A stretch of DNA of 64,000 bases from Spirodela intermedia (lineage: Eukaryota; Streptophyta; Magnoliopsida; Alismatales; Araceae), in contig LR746268.1 in NCBI GenBank assembly GCA_902729315.2, positions 1,357,501 through 1,421,500 of the forward strand, in the 5' to 3' direction. The position numbers and the translations under genes were made by a program. The notes beneath the pieces are model-generated. The model was given only the letters and a program-made list of their open reading frames with translations. It searched no databases and was not told the DNA's origin. This document shows positions 37,833 through 48,767 of this stretch, piece after piece. The number at the start of each line of letters is the position of its first letter. The first letter of the stretch is position 1.

Positions 37833-39556
37833 TGATAAGTCTTCATTATCATGAGTTAATAATTAGTAAATGATATAGTTTTAGCCTTAACTCATGATAA
37901 ATAGACATATTTGTGTTACAGTGTGAAAAGTAGTTTTCAGTTGATTAATGTGAAATTTTGACTAATTATGTGATTTTTTATAAATTTATATGATTTTTAT
38001 CTTATTTTTGAGATAAATAAAGAAAAAGAAATTCAAATAAAATATAGCAAAATAGAGGGGGACTTGTCAATCAACTGATCCCGCAAGTGGGTCTAGAAGC
38101 ATAGTTAGGGGAGAGCCATGAGTAAAAGCTCGAGCAATTAAGATCGATGGAGGTGAGCACATGTGTGCCACTCCCCTTCCACATCACTGGTGGCTAACTA
38201 GTTGTGAGGCAATGAGTGGTCATACACATAAGAGAAAATAACTCATTACTTTTAAATATAATATTCCTATATATTCATCTAAAACTTCGGCGCACAAGCA
38301 ATGTGAGACTAAACCCGCGTCACACCTTCTCTCAAAAGGGTTCGAAGATTTGAATACCTAAACTACCTTTTCGTTATAATAGAGATATACCATGATGACA
38401 TCAATTGATAAGAGTATTAGAGTACTTATTTCAATCTCTCTCCTGTAAGCAGACAATTAGCATAGATTTGAATCCTCCCAAAGCTAAAACTCATATTTTT
38501 ATCTAATTATTGCAAGTTTCCTATAGATCGTCAGTGAAGGATTAAGTCATCAAAATCACTAGATCATCAGTAAAAATCTCATCAATACGATTTGCAGAGT
38601 ATTATTACTAAAATTACTAAACAATTCATGATAAAAAGATTGTAAATCTATCGAGTAAATCATCTTTGATTGATTGACAATCAAGACGTCGTCGAAAAGA
38701 GGACGATCCATTAGAAGACGAGTCACCACCTCTTAAAAGCATACTAGATGTGATGAAGAGCCTCCTCTTACTATGTGAACTTGAAGATGAAACTCTCTGA
38801 CACGCGTCCTACCTCCATCTAGCTCCTCTCTGTCAGATGGCAGCCACTAGAGAGTTGCAAAGTCGCTATTTTTTCACTTCATCAAGTGATGGCCGTCAGA
38901 GACGATTCGAAGATCTAGAGATTGTCCACGTCGTCTTTGTCCAAGGAGAGCTTCGAGGCCATAGACACTATATGACGATCTTCTCAAATGTTCAAAATTC
39001 TAGTACATCATTGATGCATTACCGCCACAATGTCGGAACTCTATTTTCCTACTTTCAACTTAATTTTTACTTTATTTAGTGATAATTATATGATTTAAAT
39101 TTACCAAACTATACTTCATTTAATTACGATTCTTTTCACTTTTATAAATCTTAATTTGATTAATTAAATTATTTATAATCACTTACGTAAGAATTATTAG
39201 TTGTAACTCTGTTTCCACCCGATTTGCGTTCGTCGAGCACTAACGTCATCTTGACATCTGCACCCTTATTTCCCTTATTTCTCTTTTTTATAAATTTTAA
39301 ATATATTTTAATTTTAATTTTATAATATAAAATTTATAAAAAATTATATTCTTGGAAGAAAATTTTAAAATAGTACTTAATATTTAATTACATCCCTATA
39401 ATCGATTTGAAAAATTACTACTATTTTTAAAAGTTTTATTGAATTATAATTAATGTATTTATTCAAAAATATATCTAAATATCTAAAAATTAGAATTTTC
39501 TAGTTTTATAAATTTTAAATTTGCATGATTTACTATACAACAACTAAGTCACATTA
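37833..39556 (+). mobile_element. Solo LTR copy D (1,724 bp)
   Basis: The fourth copy of the family inserted in the copia element, here on its own. It starts TGATAAGTCTTCATTATCAT and ends ACTAAGTCACATTA. It is flanked by a perfect GTAGA duplication (37828-37832 and 39557-39561). It has a mutated B-box (GATTTGAATCC, 38465-38475). Compared with copy A it is strongly AT-shifted by C-to-T and G-to-A changes. Confidence 0.85.
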
Positions 39557-39561
39557 GTAGA

Positions 39562-41570
39562 TCAAGATGAGATTGACTTTCTCCCTCTCTCTCTTTTCTT
39601 GCACAATTGAGTGATGCTTGATTATGTTCATGCTTGCCCCTCTCTTTTATGATGATGATGATGAACGACTAGGTTGACTTCTTCAACAAATCGAGCTTAT
39701 TCCCAGGATAAGAGCTGTTGAGGATGAGAAGAAAGCTTAGAGAGCTATAAACATCCACTACAATTTTTTTTTACCACAAACTATTCATTTTTTCATGTCT
39801 TTGACTTATTCCTTTGTTTTTGGTTATTGAAACATATAGTTTTTATTTTTATCTTTATTTTATTTTATTATGATTATACCTCTTTCCTTCTTTAATTGTA
39901 ATTTAACCCTTATCAAAATAGATCAAAATTAGTTGGTTTCCACATATCTACTAATTATATATGTTCTCTTTCTCGAGTACTTCACCTTTACTCTTCATAT
40001 GAATGAAATAATCATAGTTTTTTTTTATGTTTTACCTCTTCTTGAACCACTAAACAACAAACTAAGGTAAGATCAATCATGCGGTGATATCAAAGCCTCC
40101 CATATTAGGGGTATAAATGTCACAATATCAAGGTATAACTATAATAAAAAGTCTATGAAATAAATATATTATCATTCTATGTGCAAGTCATAATATTTGA
40201 TTTTTTTGTATATAATAATTTCACGAATAAAAACATATGATAATAAATGAGTCAAATGAAATAAAATTTGGACAAAATTGTTATGACATTGATTTTTTTA
40301 TTGATTTTACATAATTACTGATTTTTTTCCCAAAGGTAAAATAGTCTAAAAAACTGAAATATTTAACTAAAAATTAATTTTTATTTGAGAAAATATGCTA
40401 CAAACAGAAGTATGTAACTATTTAATGCAAAGCTAATTCAAAAAGGGATCCAAAATTGAAAGCTGCAAACAATATTCAAAATATTGAAATAGTTGTGAGT
40501 TTTACAAACTTTATAATTGTTTTTCTATATTCTTCAGAAATAATGTACTAAGGCTGCCTAATCCAAACCATTTGACCCAATAAGAGTCAAAAGGGGGTAG
40601 CCTAACTTGACAATAAAAAATGGCATTTTTTTCAAATTAGGGTGATCAGGAAATACTCATTTTTTTTTCAAACAGTAGCACTACTTCAAAGGATGTTCAT
40701 CTTCTCTATCACCTCTTTTTAAATCTTTAAGATTTAAGGGTAAAACTCAAATCAATTTAAGGGAGCTATGTATGCCAGTTGGAGTCTCAAACACCTCCTC
40801 TTTCACCCCTACACTAAAGTTCTTTAATAACTCATTGTGCATGAAATGATAGTTGAAGGCTATGGTACTTTGTTCTTAATTGATTGATTGCTTTTATTTT
40901 AATTTGTGATATGTGGACTGATTGATACTTATAATGTGTTGTGAACACAATCACATAGGTCATTGAGGCACTTATGACATGCCTCCAACAAGGACATCTA
41001 AAGCTACAAGGGTTATGATTCTAGGAGAAGTGATCATAGGCTCACAAAATTTGTTTTTATACAAGCAAAATTAAGGTAGATTCCTCAAAAGTGGGTGTAT
41101 GTCAAAGGAGTTTGGTCAATTGTTTCTTGATTTATTTTATCTTTCTATATATTATATGTAATTAAAATATTAAAAAATAAATAAATAATTTTATACTCAA
41201 TTAAACAAAAAATATAAATCAATTTTCACCCCTTCTTATTGATTCATCTAATTATTTAGGGACCAAAAAGAATGATATCGAACTTCTAGTGAAGCCTACT
41301 TTCAAAAACATTAGATGTTATAGAGTTTAGGGAGGCTTTTGGGAATTGTTAGCACAATGATGTTTGCTCAAACCCTATTGATGGCGAGTGGGACTCATCT
41401 CCATCAACTTATGAGACATTGACAGTCCGAGTTCAACTCGATCGACATGCAAAGATGAAGGAGCTTGGCTTTCACTACATGACCTAGCCTTTTGGGACGG
41501 CGACATTCTACCTCTATGACGACGACAAGCTCAAGCTCACCTTTATCTTTCTTTGTATTTTCACGTTGAC
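39562..41570. other. AT-rich intergenic DNA, no gene recognised
   Basis: Low-complexity AT-rich sequence. One short stretch near 41390-41550 has more balanced composition and a brief open reading (TATFYLYDDDKLKLTF), but it contains a stop and I do not recognise it. Probably repeat-derived. Confidence 0.4.
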
Positions 41571-42500
41571 TTGTTAAGCCTCACATTTGTGTTAGTGGGC
41601 CTAATTCTATGTGTGTGTTGTTATTTATGTTTCCCTTCCTTTAGGGTTTTATTAGGTCTCTCTTTAAAGCCCAATTACAACCTAGAGGGGGGGGGGGGGG
41701 ACCTATGTGTCTTTCCTTTTGGGCCTCTTTTGGGACTTATTTGGGTTTTCATTGGAGGCCCACTTAAGCACCGTAAGAGGGCCCTCCTCTTTCTCCTTTT
41801 AGGGGAGTTAATTGGGTCTCTCTTTAAGAGGCCCAATAAGCCCCTTTTGTAGCCTTTGTGGCTTATGGGCTTGAGGGCCTCAAGTGGGCCCACCTCCCCT
41901 TAGCCCACTTGTGGGCCCCCATATAAGGGGAGGTAGGACCCCCCCTCAAGAGAGCGCCGCATTTTTTGTGAGATACCTTCTTCGTGACCCAGAATAGGGA
42001 GGGAAGGAGGGAGAGGAAGGCCGTCGATACCCTGAGGACTTTGTTCCTCGTGACGCTGCTACCTGAGAAGTTCCACTGCCGCCGGAGACCACTGCCGCCA
42101 CCGGGCAGCTTCATTGTCGCCCGTGGAATCGCCGCCGTCACCGGACAAAACGGTCGCGGTTGCCGCTGCAACCGCTGCCGCCTCTGCTGGAACCCCGTCA
42201 CGCCGTCGTGACGAAAGGGGCTCGTGTCGCCTCCGTACGAGCCATTGCCGAGCACTCCGCCAGAGTCTCTCGACTCCTGGTTCGACTGCCGCCTCTTCCT
42301 CCGGAACTCCACCATAAACTCGCCGGGGCCGCCCTCCGCCGCTCTGCCCATTCGCTGGCCGTTCGCCGACGAATGCCAACCTGCCGCCGACATCAGGAGA
42401 GACTCTGCTGCCGTGCCAATGAGCCAGATCCAGTCCCAGCTCCTCACAGGCCCCCCCGGAGTTTCCCGACGATTCCCCGCCGCCGTCGCGCCGTTTCCAG
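41571..42500. other. Poly-G tract and GC-rich island
   Basis: A run of G lies at about 41687-41700. GC content then rises steeply from about 41860 to 42780 within AT-rich surroundings. CCCATATAAGGGGAGG at about 41919 looks like a TATA box followed by transcribed GC-rich sequence. It begins TGTTAAG at 41572 and a possible partner AACA ends at 42788, which suggests LTR material, but I find no target duplication. Confidence 0.4.
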
Positions 42501-42769
42501 CGCCGCTGACTCTCGGCCTTCCCCCGAAGCGCCACTGACGCTCGGCATTCCTGCCGAAGTGCCGCTGACGCTCGGCATTCCTGCCGAAGCGCTGTTGGCG
42601 CTCAGCCTTCCTGCCGAAGCGCCGCCGACGCTCAGCCTTTCCGCCGAAGCGCCGCCGATGCTCGGCATTCCGGCCGAAGCGCCGCCGACGCTCGGCATTC
42701 CCGCCGAAGCGCCACTAACGCTCGGCATTCCCGCCGAAGCACCGCAGACGCTCGGCCTTCCCGCCGAAC
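42501..42769. repeat. 30 bp minisatellite, nine units
   Basis: Nine head-to-tail units (the first 29 bp, the others exactly 30 bp) around CTCGGCATTC-CTGCCGAAG. The 30 bp period keeps a frame open, and on the + strand each unit would give a decapeptide like APLTLGIPAE. Units differ from each other mostly at the third to sixth bases and at the T/C of TTCC. The + frame (42160-42783) ends just after the array. The complementary frame is open too, so an open frame alone does not show that it is translated. Confidence 0.9.
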
Positions 42770-42935
42770 AATGTATCTCTTAGCAACACTAAAATTAGGA
42801 TGATTTAGCTGTCAGATTCACAAGGAAGATACTTGAGTAATGTCCTATTTGATGTCAAGTTGAAGCTCAAGAATGTCTTATTTGATATAAATGGGTTCCT
42901 CTCCATTGGACTTCTATGACTTTTAATAACTTTCA

Positions 42936-45900
42936 TAATAAGATTGATAAGACTCTAGATTGCATGAGGGTAAAACCAAAATCAAGGGAAAGGAGCCCTC
43001 AAATAGAAGATGAAGAAAGAGAAGGATCATGCTCTATGAGAACCTTAGTTGGGTAACACCCATTTGAAAGGGACACTACTTTCTCATCAAAACTCCCTAA
43101 TGTCTCAATATCATATTCTCTCGATCCAAAATCTCTCTTTCTCTCTTCAACCTATCATAAATAATTATAGAAAATCCTCCTTAGAGTACACTTTTATTAT
43201 CTACATTTCAAAATATAAAGGCCCTTTTAGCCACATCAACATTAAAAGATAATTTAATCCACAATTTTGACAAGTCAGCAAGCTCATATGTCAACCATTA
43301 AAGCAACACCAACTAGGTCAAAATAGTAAGTTCATGAAAAATGGAAAGGAAGAACAACAAGTTATTACATTTGAATCCTTCTCATATTAGATCAGCTTTT
43401 TTGGCTATTTGTTAGAGAGATTTAGGGTAACAGATTCATGCCTTTTTCACCTCAATCAAAAGGAAAATATTAGGGTAAAAAGGAAGATCTCTCATGATTG
43501 GTCAATGTTGTTTTATTATCCAAAGTGACATGGAGTATGGGTAGCCCCATATTCTCAAGTTAAATTTTGTGATTCTAATTTCTCAATTTTTTAGTACTTT
43601 CTTTCTTGATTCTAGTTCTTTTGAAATTCCTTTTAATTAACCTCATAGGTTGATTTCTCCTCCAAATCTCTCAATGTTATTTTCTAATATTTTCTCCCTT
43701 ATTTTATTATGGTTTTTTAATTCATATATTTCATTTTAAGTTTTTGATTGATTCCATCTTGTGAGGTGACACAAATGATAAGATCAATCATAGTTTTTTG
43801 GTAATATTTTGTTTTACCTTTTTAATATTTTATTGAGTTAGAGATCATCTACTCCATTTCATCAAATCAACATGAATTAGTGGTATGGTCTAGAGGCAAT
43901 CTAGACATTAAAAATAACATATCTTCTATTTCATAAGTCAATAGAGATAAGGGAGTGCAATTGTGGAAACTTGGTCCTTGTGGAGATGACCTAAATCTAC
44001 TAAATTTATTGTTTAAAATAATTTTAGAATTTGACTTATAAATCTTCTAACACAATGATTAAGGGCCACCATTGTTCACTTGATTCTCTAATGTCATAAT
44101 CATAGCTAGTAAGTTCTAATAAGTTTGGCTACTCATTCCTAGTATTCATTATTTGCATGGATAAGTCTTAAATCTTCAACCTATTTCATGTAGATAACAT
44201 TTGACTGAAATATACAATGAACCCCTTTGTTGAGTAAGTACTACTCCATGGCCATGACCTAATGCATTAACCTCAACTTCAAAATGTTGTGAGAAGTCAT
44301 GCAAACCTAAAATTGAGAGTGATGTCATGACACAGTTTAGTGTTTGAAATACCTCTATTTCCTCATTCCAATGAAACATGTCATTTTTCCACAACTATGT
44401 TATTGGTTTAGAGATAGTTTTTTATCTCATCATAACCATTGATAATACTTGGTCTAACTCAAAAAATCTTAGAACTCTCAAAGATTGATTATTGTTGACC
44501 ATTGTTAAATTGTTGCTACCTTCCATTTATATGTTTTCATGTCTTCACTTGACATTGAAGGTCTCAAATATTAAATCTATGACTTTTAAAAGATATATTT
44601 CTTTGTATTTAGTTAGTGCTTTGCAAGAATTAATAACATTTCATCTAAATGATGTTCACAAGTCTTTTTGATAATTATAAATTAGTAGTTACATCTATGT
44701 ATTAATATCTTATATATATATGCTAATTAATGAGTAGATAATATAATTATACATATGTTATAGACTCATTATAACATTCATAATATTTTATTATTTAAGT
44801 CTTAATATATATTATTTTATTTATTTTATTTATATATGAGACTAATCCCACTTAACTTTTATGAAGTCAAGTAGTGATTCTCTCATATATTCTTGTAATT
44901 ATTTGATTACAAAGACTTAGGCAAACTCTTATGAGTTGAAAGTCTTCAACCTAAGAAAAAACTCAAGTTTTATGGAGAGGGCTGACCTAATATGTTTATA
45001 GGTTCAAGAGAAGGCATCAACTTAGAGGAAAAACTCTAAAACTCAAGTGTTAGAGGGTATTTTTTGGCTCTCTTTAGTCGCACTTAATTGAAGGAAAAAT
45101 AAGAAAAATCAAGGCCTGGCCAATTATATTCTCATACTCAAGATCATTCTCTTGCATAGGTTTTTCATTGTCAATGACTACATATAGTAGTATTGAACGA
45201 GTAGTTATTACTATTCCACTACATTTGTTGAAATAAAATCATGAGTGACCCTATAATCTACTCACGTTGTGACCTTGTAATACTAAAGTACTAATCAATT
45301 TCATGGTACTCAATTTGGTCAAGTCTATGATTGAATTCAAAGATAACTTAATATTTCTAGTCATTTTTATTACATCACTTTCATCCTCTATCTCACCATG
45401 TTCACTAATCACTGGTTTTCCATTCTAATCCTCATGAATTGACATAATTTATAACTCTTGTTTGCATGCATAACTTACCCAAACTTCTTGTCTTATGAGA
45501 AATACAACACTCTCTAGTATTGATTGTAGATCTAAGCCTTAATAAGGTTCAATCACCTTATTGTTTGCTCCCTTTAGTCATGGTTGGGTGGTATGCTCAT
45601 AGTTGTCAATCATAGCCTTTTATTGAATGTTGATGTGATGAGATAGTTCCCCCATTTACTCCAATTGAGCTTATTACTAAGAGAAGAATCAAGAGGTTTA
45701 GTTCTACAATATATGTCAAGTCAACATTGTTTCACCTTGACTCCCTCCCAAAATAGACTTAGTGCTCAATTCTTCTCATCAATATGATAAGCTATTCAAG
45801 CTCTTCACTTGCTTTTTCATCTTCAATCCCTTGATAAAGGTGCCCTCAAAAACTTTCTATAGTAAATATTTTATTGATCTTGCCAACAATTAGAATTCCT

Positions 45901-46870
45901 TTTTGAATTATGCGATAGTGCTTCATTACTGGATGTCTAATAACTGCTCACATAGGCTACACTTTTGTGAGTACCCAAACCTTTTAGTAGTTGGGTCTTG
46001 ATATCCCTCTATGATGTGAATGATCTCTTGGATTCAATTCATCTAAATTTCACTGGAGTTTCATCTTCAAAATTGACTCCTAATATCAATAACTACTACC
46101 CTTCAATAGCTGATTCATTAAAAAGTAGAGTTTTGTTTGAAAAAATCTAATATTTAGATCAATGCCATTAAATATAGGAACATCTAACTGTTGTCATACT
46201 CTCCCTACTTCTTGATCATTACTTGAGCTTGGAGCCTACGTCAAATCATGAGCCTTCAGGTTGAATGGCATATGGTCATTATTGTTAACTTCTGCACTTC
46301 ATTAATACTATATGAAGCCTTCCAACTTGGCTAATGGCATTCATCTCGTTAAGCCACCTCTTTTGTCACCCCTAGAAAATAGGTGTTCCTCGATGCATGT
46401 TGTTGATGTTAGTTGGTTAGGTTCAAGCTGCTCATCCCTCTATTGTAAGAGTTGAGTGATGCTTTGGGCCAAACTAATCATGTCTTGTTCTACCATAGAA
46501 AATCTTTGTGTCGACTTTAATGTGTTTCTTAGACCTTCACTCACCCTCAAGCCTTACCTCCAAGTTCATTAGCCATTCATCCATGATTTTGGGCATCATT
46601 ACTCATGGTAGATCATTGGCTTGATGTGGCACTCATGCTAGCTAATAAGATTTTAGATCTAGAGAACATAAAACAGAAATCAAGGGAAAGAAACTATCAA
46701 ATGGAAGATGAGAAAAGATAAGGATTGAGCTCTATATGAACCCTATTTGGGTGATGGCTGTTCAAGACAAATGTTGCTCCCCTATCAAAACTCTCTAAAG
46801 TCTCATGTCTCTTTCTCTCGATCTAGGGTTTCCTTTTCTCTCCTAAGCTGACCCTAAATAATTGTTAACA
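42936..46870 (-). mobile_element. Deleted Ty3/gypsy retrotransposon
   Basis: On the - strand, a 5' LTR at about 46643-46870 (starting TGTTAACAATTATTTAGGGT) and a diverged 3' LTR at about 42936-43173 share long stretches (for example TTTCTCTCGATC and AAATCAAGGGAAAG on the + strand). Between them lie remnants of gag (45600-46560, VPIFNGIDLNIRFFQTKLYF), protease (about 45160-45400, LSLNSII...FISTNVVE), the reverse transcriptase thumb (44470-44650) and the start of RNase H (44176-44394, DMFHWNEEIEVFQTL and GHGHGVVLTQQ). Most of the reverse transcriptase is missing, replaced by about 420 bp of AT-rich DNA, and stops are frequent. I find no clear target duplication. Confidence 0.8.
44176..44650 (-). 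pseudogene. Gypsy reverse transcriptase thumb / RNase H fragment
   Basis: Reads as HHLDEMLL...KKY (thumb, YAKKSKC-like), then a FLGLTGYY-like region, then LWKNDMFHWNEEIEVFQTLN, then FEVEVNALGHGHGVVLTQQ, corresponding to the FVVETDASGTGIGAVLMQ stretch that begins the gypsy RNase H. The catalytic Asp of TDAS reads as Asn. It is a 72-codon open remnant with no function expected. Confidence 0.8.
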
Positions 46871-48767
46871 TACCCCCATTTCTAAATTAGAATTTTGCAA
46901 ATATATCCTTTAAAACATAAATAATCATGTTTATGTCCTAGAGTTTTATCAAATATTTAGCTTAGAAATCATAGAATCCAAGTGTCCACCTTTGATTCTA
47001 TAAAATATTTTTCTCTTTCTCTCACTCTCTCTCTTTTGTTGATGTTCTTGATTATGATGATTAAGAATGAAATTTTATTGATAAGCTATTATTTGATTTG
47101 TGCTTCTTTATAATTATCAATTATATGTTTTAAATATTTAATATATTCAACAAATGATCATGACTTTTATTAAAAAATTGAAATCCAAAACTTTATTCCT
47201 TGATATTAAGTAGTTTTATATCTTAAGAATATTTTAAGATAAAATATTATTAATTGAAGAAAGATATACAAACAAAAGATTAAGCAGATGATCACATCTT
47301 CAAAACATTCATGAAAGCAAAATACTTTTATCTAGATTATATATGATGGTCCTATCTATAGAGGTGAATGCTTATCTATTTCATATATTTTCCATATGAT
47401 ACTAAACAAGTTCCCTGAACTATCTTGTGCATTAAATCAGCAGGAGAATAAAGAATGGAACAAATATTCTAGTTTGAAAAGAGTATCTTAGTGATGACAC
47501 ATCAAATGTTTAGATGTATAAAAAAGAAATAAAATTTTGATGACTTAGATCTGATATTTAATTGTTCATCAAATTATAAAGATCTAATTCAAATTTGAAT
47601 TTAAAATGTGACAAAATAGAGAGATTCAAAGTTTGAAGGTCTAAATGTCATTATCACACATTTCAAAAAACAACAAGATTTTGAGCAAGTACTCTGAACA
47701 TTAAAGGTTTGAGACAATATTGAAACTAATACAAGATAAAAACTTATTTATTGGAGAAGAATCATGAATTGGAAGATTGCAAAATATATGAAGATTCAAA
47801 GTTTATCATCAATCTTTTCATCTTGCATACATCAATGACAAATAAAAAAAATTCAATCTTTTCACCAATACATCAACTCGTCCACTATAATCATTACTCT
47901 CCATCAGAACCTAAGCAGTGAGGGGATAATGTATTTAACAAAGTCATGATATATTGATAGTCATATTTGGCAAGAAAGAGCCTAGGTCTCTATTGAGAGA
48001 AACTTACATGATTTGGGCTGTAAATTTTATTCAAATGAATGTATTCTTGAAAAGAATAATTGATATTAGAGATCTGTTCTCTCTAAGATAAGAAGTAGCT
48101 GAGTGAGGGGTGAATCAATATAAAAGATTCAATACTCTAAATGAGAGAGTATTGAGAGATATTAGTTCAACAGGTGCAAACACATCCTCCAACACATAGA
48201 TGTCTTAGTAGAAATCTATCATAAATTCAAAAAAATGGATAATACTTTCAAAACATTGAGTTCACTCTTCTCTCTCTCTCTCTCTCTCTCACTCTCTCTC
48301 TCTCTATGTCTAACAAATTATTGTTACTTTTGATCTCAAGTGAAGTGAAGTAAACATATAAACTATGCTTTTTTTCAAGATAGGGATGTAGGACTTCCAA
48401 TGCATAATATATTTTCTCAATTCTTTTTTCAACTCTTCTCTAGTTAACTCTACCACGAAAGCTTCACCCATGTGTTCCTAATCTATGATTTCCTTTCAGC
48501 ATTTGATGGACTAAGTTGAAATATTCCCGACTGTGTAGGTCAACCCCAATTTAAAACGTGTGTTTGCACAAACTATGATGGGGATCAACACCCAAGTGAA
48601 GAAATGTTCGCTCCTAGGGGAGCTCAACAGTCACACCATCTTAACCCCTAACACATAAATTCTATTGGACATCACTGCTGAGGTTGGATAGTGGATTTGA
48701 AGGCCTGTGAGATCCCTAGGGAGGGGGAAAATAAGCATGGAGGAAGATATATCTTCGAGTAAATAAG
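46871..48767. other. AT-rich intergenic DNA with LTR-like traces
   Basis: Contains a (CT)n run at about 48268-48306. At about 48095 the phrase GAGTGAGGGGTGAATCA resembles a word often found in plant LTRs, so part of 47.9-48.7 kb may be an old LTR, but I cannot set its ends. No gene. Confidence 0.4.

Noticed and set aside
41863-42783. Several overlapping open frames on both strands in the GC-rich island
   Set aside because: High GC and a 30 bp repeat keep frames open by chance. None shows a known domain, so I report the repeat and not a gene.
41572-42788. Possible LTR from TGTTAAG to AACA
   Set aside because: Ends fit loosely, but the flanks TGACT and CTAAA do not form a target duplication and no second copy is in the window.
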